This document shows positions 1-8,369 of a DNA stretch of 41,729 bases, piece by piece. The DNA is from an uncultured Pelagibacteraceae bacterium. Lineage in GTDB: Bacteria; Pseudomonadota; Alphaproteobacteria; Pelagibacterales; Pelagibacteraceae. The notes beneath the pieces are model-generated. The model was not told the origin of the DNA and did not search any database. It was given only the letters and a program-made list of their open reading frames with translations. Location: the NCBI GenBank assembly GCA_902603925.1, contig CACKWQ010000007.1, positions 1-41,729 of the forward strand, in the 5' to 3' direction. Within the stretch, counting starts at the first letter, position 1. Each line of letters opens with the position of its first letter. The position numbers and the translations under genes were made by a program.

Positions 1-1725
1 GAAGTAATTATTTCAGGCTGGATTAACAAAAAAAGAGATCATGGCAATCTTTTATTTGTTGATTTAAGAGATAATTTTGGAATAACTCAATGCGTTATTG
101 AAAAAAAAAGTGAATATTTTAAAAATTTAGAAAAAATTCAATTAGAGAGCGTTATAAAAATTTTAGGAATTGTAAAAGAAAGAACAAAAGAAACTATAAA
201 TAAAGATATTTCTACAGGAGAAGTAGAGGTTAAAATTTCCTCATTTGAAATTCTTGGTTCTTGTAAAGAACTACCGATGCCTGTATTTAGTGATCAAGAA
301 TATTCAGAGGAGATAAGATTAAAATATCGTTTTTTAGATTTAAGAAGAAAAAAAATTCACGAAAATATAATTTTAAGATCAAAAGTAATATCATTTATAA
401 GAACTAAAATGAATAAGTTGGGTTTCTTGGAATATCAAACACCAATTTTAACATCGTCTAGTCCTGAAGGCGCAAGAGATTTTTTGGTACCTAGCAGACT
501 TAACCCGGGAAAATTTTATGCTTTACCTCAAGCGCCACAACAATTCAAACAATTGATAATGGTATCAGGTTTCGACAAGTACTTTCAAATAGCACCTTGC
601 TTCAGGGACGAGGATGCTCGATCAGATAGAAGTCCAGGAGAGTTCTATCAATTAGATTTAGAAATGTCATTCGTAGAGCAGGAAGATATTTTTAATACTG
701 TTGAAGAGTTAATGACTGATTTATTTAAAAAATTTTCTAGTAAAAAACTGATGTTTAATAAATTTCCTAGAATAACATATGAGAAATCAATGTTACATTA
801 TGGTACAGATAAACCTGATTTAAGAAATCCATTAATTATTCACGATGTTACAAAAATTTTTGAAAGACAAGATGTTAATTTTGATATTTTTAAAAAGTTA
901 GTTAAAAAGGGTCAAATTGTTAGATGTATTGTAACAAATGATACAAAAAATAAACCAAGAAGTTTTTTTGATGGAATTGACAAATGGGCAAAAGGTGAGG
1001 GATCATCAGGTCTGGCCTATTTTACTTTAGAAAAAGATAAAACTCTCTCTGCAAAAGGGCCAATTGGAAAGTTTTTTTCTGAGGATTCCCTTAAAGAAAT
1101 TTCCAAAATCACCGACCTCAAAATAGGTGACAGTATATTTTTTGCATGTGGCAAAAAAGAAGATGTAGAGAAAATTTTATCAGAGGCAAGAAATATAATA
1201 GGAAACCAACTTGAATTAATAGATCAAAATACATTCGCTTTTTGTTGGATCGTTGATTATCCTATGTTTGAGTATGATGATAATGCTAAGAAAATACAAT
1301 TTAGTCACAACCCTTTTTCAATGCCCCAAGGGAACCTAAAAGAACTGAATTTCGATAAACCTCTCGATATATTAGCATATCAGTATGACATAGTATGCAA
1401 CGGGATTGAGTTGTCCTCCGGGGCAATTCGAAATCATATACCAGATTTAATGTATAAACTGTTTGCAATTGCAGGTTATGATAAAGACACTGTTGAAAAA
1501 AAATTTAGTGGAATGATAAATGCTTTAAATTTTGGTGCTCCTCCACATGGCGGTATAGCACCAGGTATTGATAGAATTGTTATGTTGCTAGCAAATGAGA
1601 AGAATATTAGAGAAATAACGATGTTTCCCATGAATCAAAACGCTCAAGACCTAATGATGAAAGCACCTTCAGAGGTTAGCGATATTCAATTAAGGGAGTT
1701 AGGAATATCTATTAAAAAGAAATAA
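1..1725 (+). CDS. aspS: Aspartyl-tRNA synthetase, 5' end cut by window
   Basis: Class II synthetase charging tRNA-Asp with aspartate in the cytoplasm. The frame is open from base 1, and the translation upstream of the first internal ATG (277) still reads as the N-terminal OB-fold anticodon-binding domain (for example the run SGWINKKRDHGNLLFVDLRD). The gene therefore begins before the window, probably by 15-25 codons judging from the usual ~590 aa. The catalytic core, the bacterial GAD insertion and class II motif 3 (GGIAPGIDRIVMLLA near the end) are all visible. It ends 2 bp from the convergent stop of the next gene. Whether it also charges tRNA-Asn cannot be decided from the sequence alone. 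Confidence 0.97.
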   Translation, partial: EVIISGWINKKRDHGNLLFVDLRDNFGITQCVIEKKSEYFKNLEKIQLESVIKILGIVKERTKETINKDISTGEVEVKISSFEILGSCKELPMPVFSDQEYSEEIRLKYRFLDLRRKKIHENIILRSKVISFIRTKMNKLGFLEYQTPILTSSSPEGARDFLVPSRLNPGKFYALPQAPQQFKQLIMVSGFDKYFQIAPCFRDEDARSDRSPGEFYQLDLEMSFVEQEDIFNTVEELMTDLFKKFSSKKLMFNKFPRITYEKSMLHYGTDKPDLRNPLIIHDVTKIFERQDVNFDIFKKLVKKGQIVRCIVTNDTKNKPRSFFDGIDKWAKGEGSSGLAYFTLEKDKTLSAKGPIGKFFSEDSLKEISKITDLKIGDSIFFACGKKEDVEKILSEARNIIGNQLELIDQNTFAFCWIVDYPMFEYDDNAKKIQFSHNPFSMPQGNLKELNFDKPLDILAYQYDIVCNGIELSSGAIRNHIPDLMYKLFAIAGYDKDTVEKKFSGMINALNFGAPPHGGIAPGIDRIVMLLANEKNIREITMFPMNQNAQDLMMKAPSEVSDIQLRELGISIKKK

Positions 1726-1727
1726 CT

Positions 1728-2570
1728 CTATTTTTTACCTTTTAAACTAATTCTTATATCTGAAAGATCAACGAGCTTCTTTTTATAGTTATTTCTCACA
1801 AAACCTTTACTTGTTATATCTTTAACTATTTTCAAGATTTGCTTTTGATCTTCTGACTCTTCTTCCTGGTTTTTCTCTAAACTACCTTCATTATTTCCTA
1901 TAGAGGGTGTATGAGCTAAGTCTTCACGATTTTGATATGATATTGCAAGCTCTCGAAAAATATAATCTAATATGGACGTTGCACTTAATATTCTGTCATT
2001 TCCATATACTTTACCCGATGGTTCAAATTTTGTGTCAACATAAGCGTTAATATACTCATCAAGAGGAACTCCGTATTGAAGACCCAAAGATATTGCAATT
2101 GCGAAATTGTTCATTAAAGCTTTAACCAATTCTCCTTCCTTGCTTGTATCAATAAATATCTCTCCAATTTTTCCGTCTTCATATTCCCCTGTGTGTAAAT
2201 AGACTTTATGATCTCCTATACTTGCTTTTTGAATGTATCCTTTTCTTCTATCTGGCATACTAAACCTTTTATGGATACCATCTGTGACCTTGTTTACAAG
2301 ATTGTGATTCTTTAAATTAATATTTTTTTTAGCAATTTGATTTTTATTCGAAATAAATTCATCAGAAATATTATTGTTTTTTTCTAAGGATTTATCTGAA
2401 ACTTTGTCCAAATTTTTAGTCTTCCTATTATCTAATTTAACATCTAAAATCTCAAATTTTCCATCTTCTCTTTGCTCAAGTTTTGAAAGCTCATTCTCGC
2501 TAAGACTGTCTAGGTAGTGATTTACCTTAAAAGTACACGTATAAAACGTTTCAACCAAATATTTTGCCAT
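1728..2570 (-). CDS. Free-standing NrdJ C-terminal (TSCPD-type) domain protein
   Basis: A 280 aa protein. Residues 105-225 closely resemble the C-terminal domain of alphaproteobacterial vitamin B12-dependent (class II) ribonucleotide reductase: [20 protein letters not shown], then [29 protein letters not shown], and [12 protein letters not shown]. No catalytic barrel is present, and no C-terminal Cys pair: the only cysteine is C12. Residues 1-50 form a distinct conserved-looking head ([20 protein letters not shown]). Residues 55-100 and 225-250 are low-complexity linkers. A good ribosome site (AAGGA) precedes the ATG. The resemblance to NrdJ is what I recognise; the function is unknown. It could be a regulatory or nucleotide-binding relic rather than a reductase. 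Confidence 0.75.
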   Translation of the reverse strand: MAKYLVETFYTCTFKVNHYLDSLSENELSKLEQREDGKFEILDVKLDNRKTKNLDKVSDKSLEKNNNISDEFISNKNQIAKKNINLKNHNLVNKVTDGIHKRFSMPDRRKGYIQKASIGDHKVYLHTGEYEDGKIGEIFIDTSKEGELVKALMNNFAIAISLGLQYGVPLDEYINAYVDTKFEPSGKVYGNDRILSATSILDYIFRELAISYQNREDLAHTPSIGNNEGSLEKNQEEESEDQKQILKIVKDITSKGFVRNNYKKKLVDLSDIRISLKGKK

Positions 2571-2682
2571 AATTTTTCCTTAATATTAATTTTGAATCAA
2601 TGTAAAATAACTTATATACAAATAGAAAATTTAGTCTAATTTTATTTTTACAATTTAAAATTGAAAAAATATAAAAAATTGC

Positions 2683-3042
2683 ATGTTGACATTTATAAAA
2701 GAAATATTCACTTGGTGGAATAATCAAACTTTAGGGACTAGAATCAGTACATTATTATTTGGAAAGTTTGTAGGAAAAGATCATTTAGGAAATAAATATT
2801 ATCAGGACAAAAAGAATCGGAGATGGGTAATTTATTCTGGTGAAATTGAGGCTACAAAGATTCCACAAGAATGGTTTTCCTGGATACATCATATAAACAA
2901 TAAAATTGAAAAAACTCATACTTTAGAAAAGTACGATTGGCAAAAAAAACACGTACCTAATCAAACTGGAACTAATAAAGCCTACAATCCGAATAAAAAT
3001 AAAAATGCAACTAAAAAAAAATACTCTACTTGGAAACATTAG
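2683..3042 (+). CDS. NDUFA12-family NADH:ubiquinone oxidoreductase accessory subunit
   Basis: A 119 aa protein of the NDUFA12 (B17.2, 17.2 kDa subunit) family, an accessory subunit of respiratory complex I shared by mitochondria and Alphaproteobacteria. The family signature is clear: FTWWNNQTLGTR at the start, GKDHLGNKYYQDKKNRRWVIY (residues about 31-51), then PQEWFSWIHH. The C-terminal 30 residues are a basic Lys/Asn tail. There is no obvious Shine-Dalgarno before the ATG. The 3' end overlaps the next gene by 38 bp in another frame, so the two are probably co-transcribed. Confidence 0.9.
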   Translation: MLTFIKEIFTWWNNQTLGTRISTLLFGKFVGKDHLGNKYYQDKKNRRWVIYSGEIEATKIPQEWFSWIHHINNKIEKTHTLEKYDWQKKHVPNQTGTNKAYNPNKNKNATKKKYSTWKH

Positions 3043-3412
3043 GTTTTATATAATTTTAAATATTATTATTCTAATCGGATTTGTTTTTAATGCCACATCT
3101 GATGAAAATATAATAAATCAGTATGTTGAAATCCAATTACTTGATAAAGTTAACTCTCAAAACACTACTTTAAGACTTAAAATAGGAGAAGAAAAAAATT
3201 TTCAAAACCTTTTAATAAAGGCACTAAGATGTAGTAATTCAGAGTTTGATGATAATCCTGAAATAGTAGCTTATCTTCAGGTAAAGGATATAACTTTAAA
3301 AGATAAAGATAAGGTTTTTATCTTTAATGATTGGACTTTTTCCTCTAGTCCCTCTCTAAAAACCTTTGATCACCCAATTTATGATATTTGGTTAACTAAA
3401 TGTGAAGATTAA
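3005..3412 (+). CDS. DUF2155 family secreted or membrane-anchored protein
   Basis: A 135 aa protein with an N-terminal hydrophobic signal or anchor segment (about residues 13-32) followed by a domain matching DUF2155: an acidic, two-cysteine fold with LRLKIGEEKNFQNLLIKALRC and the C-terminal motif FSSSPSLKTFDHPIYDIWL followed by TKC. Its role is unknown; in Alphaproteobacteria it commonly sits beside the NDUFA12 gene and accC, as here. It starts inside NDUFA12 and its 3' end overlaps the convergent accC stop by 4 bp. Likely exported to the periplasm. Confidence 0.8.
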   Translation: MQLKKNTLLGNIRFYIILNIIILIGFVFNATSDENIINQYVEIQLLDKVNSQNTTLRLKIGEEKNFQNLLIKALRCSNSEFDDNPEIVAYLQVKDITLKDKDKVFIFNDWTFSSSPSLKTFDHPIYDIWLTKCED

Positions 3413-4746
3413 ATAATTTTATCATTGTCAAGCCAATTTACATTAAAATCAGAATTAATAAATTTTTCGTGTTTTAATAATTTTTTGTGCAAATCAATAG
3501 TAGTTGTAATTCCATCAATTACAAATTCATCTAGTGATCTTTTTGTTCTTTGAATTGCCTCATATCTGTCCCGACCGTGACAAATTAATTTACAAATCAT
3601 GCTGTCATAGTATGGAGTTACTTTATATCCTTGATATATTGAGCTATCGACTCTTGTTCTAAAACCAGATGGTTGGTGGCACATATTTATTCTACCTGGT
3701 GATGGTTGAAAGTTTTTGCTTGCATCCTCTGCATTTATTCTACATTCAATTGCATGACCTCTAGGCACTATATCATTTTGTTTCAAAGATGTTTCCCCAT
3801 AAAAGGCGATTCTAATTTGTTCCTTAATAATATCAATACCAGTAACAACCTCGGTTACAGGATGCTCTACTTGAACTCGGGTATTCATTTCTAAAAAATA
3901 ATATTTTCCATCTTCATAAATAAATTCTACAGTTCCAGCTCCCTCATAATCGATCTTTTCTACCATTTTGACTGTTCTTTCTAATAAATCTTTTCTTACT
4001 TCATCGCTTAAAACAGGACTTGGTGTTTCTTCTATAAGTTTTTGATGTCGCCTTTGAACCGAACAGTCTCTTTCAAATAAATGAACAGTTCTATTCTTGC
4101 CTGATAAAATCTGCACTTCTATATGTCTAGGATTTTGAAAAAATTTTTCTATATAAACTTCATCATTTGCAAAATATTTTTTTGCTTCTAGTTTCGCTGC
4201 TGTAAAACTATTCTCGAATTCATTTTCATTATTTACAATTTTAATACCTCTTCCCCCACCACCTCCAGCTGCTTTTATTAAGACTGGGAAACCTATGCGA
4301 TTACAAATTTCTTTTGCTGTTGATATATCAGAAATACCTCCATCTGAACCCTCAATAACTGGCAATCCATGTTTTTTTGCAATTTTTTTTGCTTGAATTT
4401 TATCCCCCATCATATTGATTACTTTAGATGAAGGTCCAATAAATTTAATTTTATAATCCTCTAAGATTTTTGCAAATTTAGAGTTTTCAGATAAAAATCC
4501 ATATCCAGGATGTACAGCATCTGAATTTGTTAATTCAACGGCAGATAAAATTGATGGAATATTTAAATAACTATTAATTGGTTTATGAGAACCTATACAG
4601 ACGCTTTCGTCAGCTAATTTTACGTGCATACTTTCTTTATCAACATCAGAATGAACTGCTACGGTCGATATACCCCATTCTTTGCAAGCTCTTATAACTC
4701 GAACAGCGATTTCTCCACGATTCGCTATTAAAATTTTTTTAAACAT
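3409..4746 (-). CDS. accC: Biotin carboxylase subunit of acetyl-CoA carboxylase
   Basis: ATP-dependent carboxylation of biotin on AccB, the first half-reaction of malonyl-CoA formation for fatty acid synthesis. At 445 aa it has the usual length. Visible hallmarks: N-terminal FKKILIANRGEIAVRVIRAC, the ATP-grasp glycine loop AAGGGGGRGIKIV (about residues 159-171), FLEMNTRVQVEHPVTE and RGHAIECRINAED. It is the last gene of aroQ-accB-accC; its ATG shares one base with the accB stop (TAATG), which implies translational coupling. Confidence 0.98.
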   Translation of the reverse strand: MFKKILIANRGEIAVRVIRACKEWGISTVAVHSDVDKESMHVKLADESVCIGSHKPINSYLNIPSILSAVELTNSDAVHPGYGFLSENSKFAKILEDYKIKFIGPSSKVINMMGDKIQAKKIAKKHGLPVIEGSDGGISDISTAKEICNRIGFPVLIKAAGGGGGRGIKIVNNENEFENSFTAAKLEAKKYFANDEVYIEKFFQNPRHIEVQILSGKNRTVHLFERDCSVQRRHQKLIEETPSPVLSDEVRKDLLERTVKMVEKIDYEGAGTVEFIYEDGKYYFLEMNTRVQVEHPVTEVVTGIDIIKEQIRIAFYGETSLKQNDIVPRGHAIECRINAEDASKNFQPSPGRINMCHQPSGFRTRVDSSIYQGYKVTPYYDSMICKLICHGRDRYEAIQRTKRSLDEFVIDGITTTIDLHKKLLKHEKFINSDFNVNWLDNDKII

Positions 4747-5102
4747 TATTCTAGAATTATTAATTTTTGACCAAACTCCACAGGCTCTCCGTCATTAACG
4801 CAAACTTTTTTTACAACTCCATTTTGTGATGAAGGTACATGATTCATTGTTTTCATTGCTTCAATTATCATTACAGTGTCCCCTTTTTTAATTTTTGATC
4901 CTACTTCAACAAACTTTTTTGCACCTGGTTCTGGTGCTAGATAAGCTGTGCCAACAATAGGACTATTGATTGACTCATCAGCGGAAAAGTCTTCTTGAAT
5001 ACTTTTTTCCTCCAAATTTACATCTTTAATATCTTTTATTGAACCTTTTAGCTCTTCTAAAGATTTTAAAAGTTTAAGAATAATTTTTTTATCTATTTCC
5101 AT
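4746..5102 (-). CDS. accB: Biotin carboxyl carrier protein
   Basis: Carries the biotin that AccC carboxylates and the carboxyltransferase uses. At 118 aa it is shorter than the E. coli protein. It has a charged, Lys/Glu-rich head and linker (1-45) and a biotinyl-lipoyl domain (46-118). The biotinylation site is K84 in EAMKTMN (usual form EAMKMMN), flanked by the expected SPIVGTAY and NGVVKKV turns. It overlaps the end of aroQ by 14 bp and abuts accC. Confidence 0.97.
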   Translation of the reverse strand: MEIDKKIILKLLKSLEELKGSIKDIKDVNLEEKSIQEDFSADESINSPIVGTAYLAPEPGAKKFVEVGSKIKKGDTVMIIEAMKTMNHVPSSQNGVVKKVCVNDGEPVEFGQKLIILE

Positions 5103-5538
5103 TTTTTATCAATTCATGAATTGCATTTATGGCTAAAATATATCCATTATCGCCAAATCCATAAATACCTCCTTTTACAACACCACTTATCAAAGATTTA
5201 TGTCTAAATTCCTCTCTTTTATAAATGTTTGAAATATGAAGTTCTATTGTTGGAATCTTAAGTATATTTAACGCATCGCGTATCGAAACAGAGGTATGAG
5301 TAAAACCTGCGGCATTTATTATTAATCCAGCGCAATCTTTTCTAGCATCTTGAATAAAATTAACAACCTCACCCTCAATATTTGACTGTTTAAAGTCTAA
5401 AACCAAACCTAATTCTTGTGTTTTTTTTAGGCAGTTTTCTTTTATTTTATCGAGTGTAATAGTTCCATACTGGGATTGTTCTCTTTCGCCTAATAGATTA
5501 AGATTAGGACCATTTATTATTAATATTTTTTTACTCAC
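5089..5538 (-). CDS. aroQ: 3-dehydroquinate dehydratase, type II
   Basis: Dehydrates 3-dehydroquinate to 3-dehydroshikimate in aromatic amino acid synthesis. A 149 aa type II enzyme, usual length. Catalytic motifs are present: INGPNLNLLGEREQSQYG (with the active Tyr and Arg lid), NAAGFTHTSVSIRDAL, and HISNIYKREEFRHKS with the catalytic His. The start is GTG (complement of 5536-5538), preceded by only 16 bp before the divergent thiS start. First gene of the aroQ-accB-accC operon, a common alphaproteobacterial arrangement. Confidence 0.97.
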   Translation of the reverse strand: MSKKILIINGPNLNLLGEREQSQYGTITLDKIKENCLKKTQELGLVLDFKQSNIEGEVVNFIQDARKDCAGLIINAAGFTHTSVSIRDALNILKIPTIELHISNIYKREEFRHKSLISGVVKGGIYGFGDNGYILAINAIHELIKNGNR

Positions 5539-5554
5539 AACAAAATTATATTAT

Positions 5555-5773
5555 ATGACAAAAAAAAATAAAATAAAAATCAAAGCAAACGGTAAGTATT
5601 TACTTGTTAATAGAGGTTTCACAGTGAAAAAATTACTAACCACATTAAAAATCCCATCCAAAAAAGTCGCTATTGAACTTAACGAAGAAATAATAGATAA
5701 ATCAAAAATACATAAAACTTTGTTAAAAAATAAAGATAAAATAGAGATTGTTCATTTTATCGGTGGAGGCTAA
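5555..5773 (+). CDS. thiS: Thiamine biosynthesis sulfur carrier protein
   Basis: A 72 aa ubiquitin-fold protein whose C-terminal glycine is adenylylated and thiocarboxylated to deliver sulfur for the thiazole ring. It ends in VHFIGGG, the expected Gly-Gly tail, and contains [17 protein letters not shown] typical of ThiS. Its stop overlaps the thiG ATG by one base (TAATG). No Shine-Dalgarno can be seen in the 16 bp before its ATG. Partner of ThiG; ThiF is not in this window. Confidence 0.93.
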   Translation: MTKKNKIKIKANGKYLLVNRGFTVKKLLTTLKIPSKKVAIELNEEIIDKSKIHKTLLKNKDKIEIVHFIGGG

Positions 5774-6549
5774 TGCTGAATAACGATCCTTTTATTATTG
5801 ATAAAACAAAATATAGATCTAGGCTAATAGTAGGCACTGGGAAATATAAAAGTTTTTCAGAATGCGCAAAGGCTGTAAAGATTTCAGGAGCTGAAATTGT
5901 AACGGTAGCTGTTAGGAGAGTAAATATAACTGATAAATCAAAACCACTATTGATGGATTATTTAAATCCAAAAAAAATAAAATATTTACCAAATACTGCT
6001 GGTTGCTTTACTTCCTCTGAGGCTCTAAGAACTTTAAGATTAGCAAGGGAGATTGGTGGTTGGAAATTAGTTAAACTAGAGGTTCTTGGAGATAAAAAGA
6101 CACTTTTTCCTGATATGATTGAAACAATAAAATCTACTAAAGTTTTAGTAAAGGAAGGTTTTAAGGTTATGGTTTACTGTAGTGATGACCCTTTGATAGC
6201 AAAAAAACTGGAGGATGTTGGAGCCTCCGCAATTATGCCATTAGCCTCTCCAATTGGATCGGGACTAGGTATCATCAATAAAGTAAATATTAAAATTATT
6301 AAAAATAAAATTAAAATACCGCTTATTATAGATGCAGGAATTGGCGATGCAGTAGATGCTGCAGAGGCCATGCAACTAGGCTGTGATGGTGTACTTATAA
6401 ATACGGCTATAGCTAAAGCAAAAAAACCGCTTATTATGGCTGAAGCCATGAAACTTGCAGTAATGTCTGGTAGAAAATCTTATCTTTCAGGCAGGATAAA
6501 GAAAAATACTTTTGGAAGTGCATCTTCTCCTAAATCAGGAATTATTTAA
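5773..6549 (+). CDS. thiG: Thiazole synthase
   Basis: Condenses deoxyxylulose phosphate, dehydroglycine and ThiS-thiocarboxylate into thiazole phosphate. 258 aa, usual length, TIM barrel. Recognised by [65 protein letters not shown] and [28 protein letters not shown] (seen as separate conserved blocks). Translationally coupled to thiS. It overlaps the convergent RNase gene by 15 bp. SAR11 bacteria are known to lack thiC and need a pyrimidine precursor, so keeping the thiazole branch here fits that lifestyle. Confidence 0.97.
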   Translation: MLNNDPFIIDKTKYRSRLIVGTGKYKSFSECAKAVKISGAEIVTVAVRRVNITDKSKPLLMDYLNPKKIKYLPNTAGCFTSSEALRTLRLAREIGGWKLVKLEVLGDKKTLFPDMIETIKSTKVLVKEGFKVMVYCSDDPLIAKKLEDVGASAIMPLASPIGSGLGIINKVNIKIIKNKIKIPLIIDAGIGDAVDAAEAMQLGCDGVLINTAIAKAKKPLIMAEAMKLAVMSGRKSYLSGRIKKNTFGSASSPKSGII

Positions 6550-8283
6550 TTTTTTTTTATAAAACTTCTTTTTATAGAACTTTTTTTTTTTAAATTTAAT
6601 TACTTTATTTTCTTCTTTCTTTTCTTGATCAATCTTTATTTTTTTTAAATCTGAAACATTTTCTATTTTGTCTAATAACTTTTTTGTTTTAGATCTAAAT
6701 TCAATTTGATATTCAGTAACATCTAGTTCATTGTTAACTTCTATCATCAATTCAACTTTATTTTTTTTCTTAAAATAATTGATATTCTCAATATAGTTAT
6801 CAACCATAAATTTTTTTATATTGTCATTTACTTTTAAAACAATAATTTTAGATTTATTTTCAATAGTTTTGAGCTCAAGTAATTTGAGGGTTTTTAATGC
6901 TAAAGAGTCTTTTGTTAGCTTCATTTGCCATTTTACATTACTTTCTCTTAATCTTTGTCTCGACATTTCTAACAAACCAAAATTACTGATTCTCCCAATT
7001 TGTATTCTTGCTCTATCTTTTCTGCATCTTTCTTTAATTCTTCTTTCGACTAGTTTTTTGTTATTAAAACTTAACATATCAATAAAATCAATTATTATTA
7101 GACCCGACAAATCTCTTATTTTAAGTTGACGAGCAATTTCCTCCGCCGCTTCTAAATTTGTATCTAAAGCGGTATTTTCTACATTTTTTTGTTTTATTGA
7201 TTTTCCAGAGTTAACATCAATAGATACTAATGCTTCAGTTGGATTAATAACAAGATATCCACCAGAAGAAAGTTTCACTTCAGTTTTAAAAATCTCATAA
7301 AGCTTACTTTCAATTTTTTCCTTAAAAAAAAGCGGAGTTTTTTCTCTGTACTTTTTTACTTTTTTTAATTGTGAAGGTAACATTGATTTTACATAGTTTT
7401 TAGTTTTCTGATAGGCCTCATTACCCTCAACAACAATACTCATTGTTTCGTCGTCAAACATATCTCTTAAACTTCTTTTTATAACATCGCTTTCTTGATG
7501 AATAAGCGAAGGTGCAATCGAATTTAAGGCATTTTCTTTTATTTTCTCCCATGAGCTAATTAAATTTTTTAAATCATTACTAATTTCATTTTTTGTTTTA
7601 TTTGATCCAGCAGTTCTTACAATTATTCCCATCTCTTTAGGTATTGTTATCTCATTTAGGATAACTCTTATTTTTTTTCTTTCTGTTGGATTAAAAATTT
7701 TTCTAGAGATACCTCCACCTTTAGGTGTATTAGGCATTAAAACAATATATTTCCCTGCAATTGATATAAAAGTTGATAAAGCAGCACCTTTAAGTCCTCT
7801 TTCGTCTTTTAAAACCTGAACTAAGATTACCTGATTTGGTTTTATGACTTCCTGAATTTTGTATCTTTTTGATGGGTATCTTTTTTCTAATTTGTTTTCT
7901 TGGTTTTCTTTTTCGTTAACTTTAAGATCTAAATCATTTTGTTGAAACTCATCGTTATTTTCTTTTTCTTTACTTTCTTTTAGTAGTTCCTCTCTTGCTT
8001 TTTCCTCTTCCTTTTTAATTTTTTCCAAATCATCCTTTGGAAGTTGGTAGTAGTCACTTTGTATGTCATTGAAAGATAAGAAACCGTGTCTTTCTCTCCC
8101 GAAATCTACAAAAGCAGCTTGAAGTGATGGTTCAATTCTACTAACTTTACCGAGGTAAATATTGTTTTTAATTAGAGTATTATTTAAGCTTTCGTACTCG
8201 TAGTCTTCAATATTATTATCAGATTTAAGTACAACTCTCGTTTCATTAGGATGCGATGCATCAATGTATAAATTTTTTGGCAT
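6535..8283 (-). CDS. Ribonuclease E/G family endoribonuclease lacking the Zn-link
   Basis: Endonuclease for mRNA decay and rRNA/tRNA maturation, 582 aa. Order: short head; S1 RNA-binding domain from about residue 35, interrupted by a charged Glu/Lys coil insertion (84-135) as in alphaproteobacterial RNase E; 5'-sensor/RNase H-like region; catalytic domain with metal-binding D356 ([10 protein letters not shown]) and D399 (LIIIDFIDM); MSRQRLR at 440-446. The CPxC zinc-link expected just after MSRQRLR is absent, and the whole protein has a single Cys (C420). The long degradosome scaffold of RNase E is also missing; instead there is a Lys-rich tail with repeated FYKKK. Position next to mrcA-prfB suggests the rne lineage rather than rng. 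Possible symbol rne or rng, left open. Confidence 0.9.
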   Translation of the reverse strand: MPKNLYIDASHPNETRVVLKSDNNIEDYEYESLNNTLIKNNIYLGKVSRIEPSLQAAFVDFGRERHGFLSFNDIQSDYYQLPKDDLEKIKKEEEKAREELLKESKEKENNDEFQQNDLDLKVNEKENQENKLEKRYPSKRYKIQEVIKPNQVILVQVLKDERGLKGAALSTFISIAGKYIVLMPNTPKGGGISRKIFNPTERKKIRVILNEITIPKEMGIIVRTAGSNKTKNEISNDLKNLISSWEKIKENALNSIAPSLIHQESDVIKRSLRDMFDDETMSIVVEGNEAYQKTKNYVKSMLPSQLKKVKKYREKTPLFFKEKIESKLYEIFKTEVKLSSGGYLVINPTEALVSIDVNSGKSIKQKNVENTALDTNLEAAEEIARQLKIRDLSGLIIIDFIDMLSFNNKKLVERRIKERCRKDRARIQIGRISNFGLLEMSRQRLRESNVKWQMKLTKDSLALKTLKLLELKTIENKSKIIVLKVNDNIKKFMVDNYIENINYFKKKNKVELMIEVNNELDVTEYQIEFRSKTKKLLDKIENVSDLKKIKIDQEKKEENKVIKFKKKKFYKKKFYKKKLNNS

Positions 8284-8369
8284 ATTAGATTTTTTATATT
8301 GATTAATTTCATTTTTTTTAAAATACTGTGCCTTAACATTAACAAATTCAATAAGTAAATAAAACTAAA

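Noticed and set aside
5539-5554. A TPP riboswitch before thiS-thiG
   Set aside because: Only 16 bp separates thiS from the divergent aroQ, too little for the aptamer unless it lay inside aroQ, where no conserved motif was seen.
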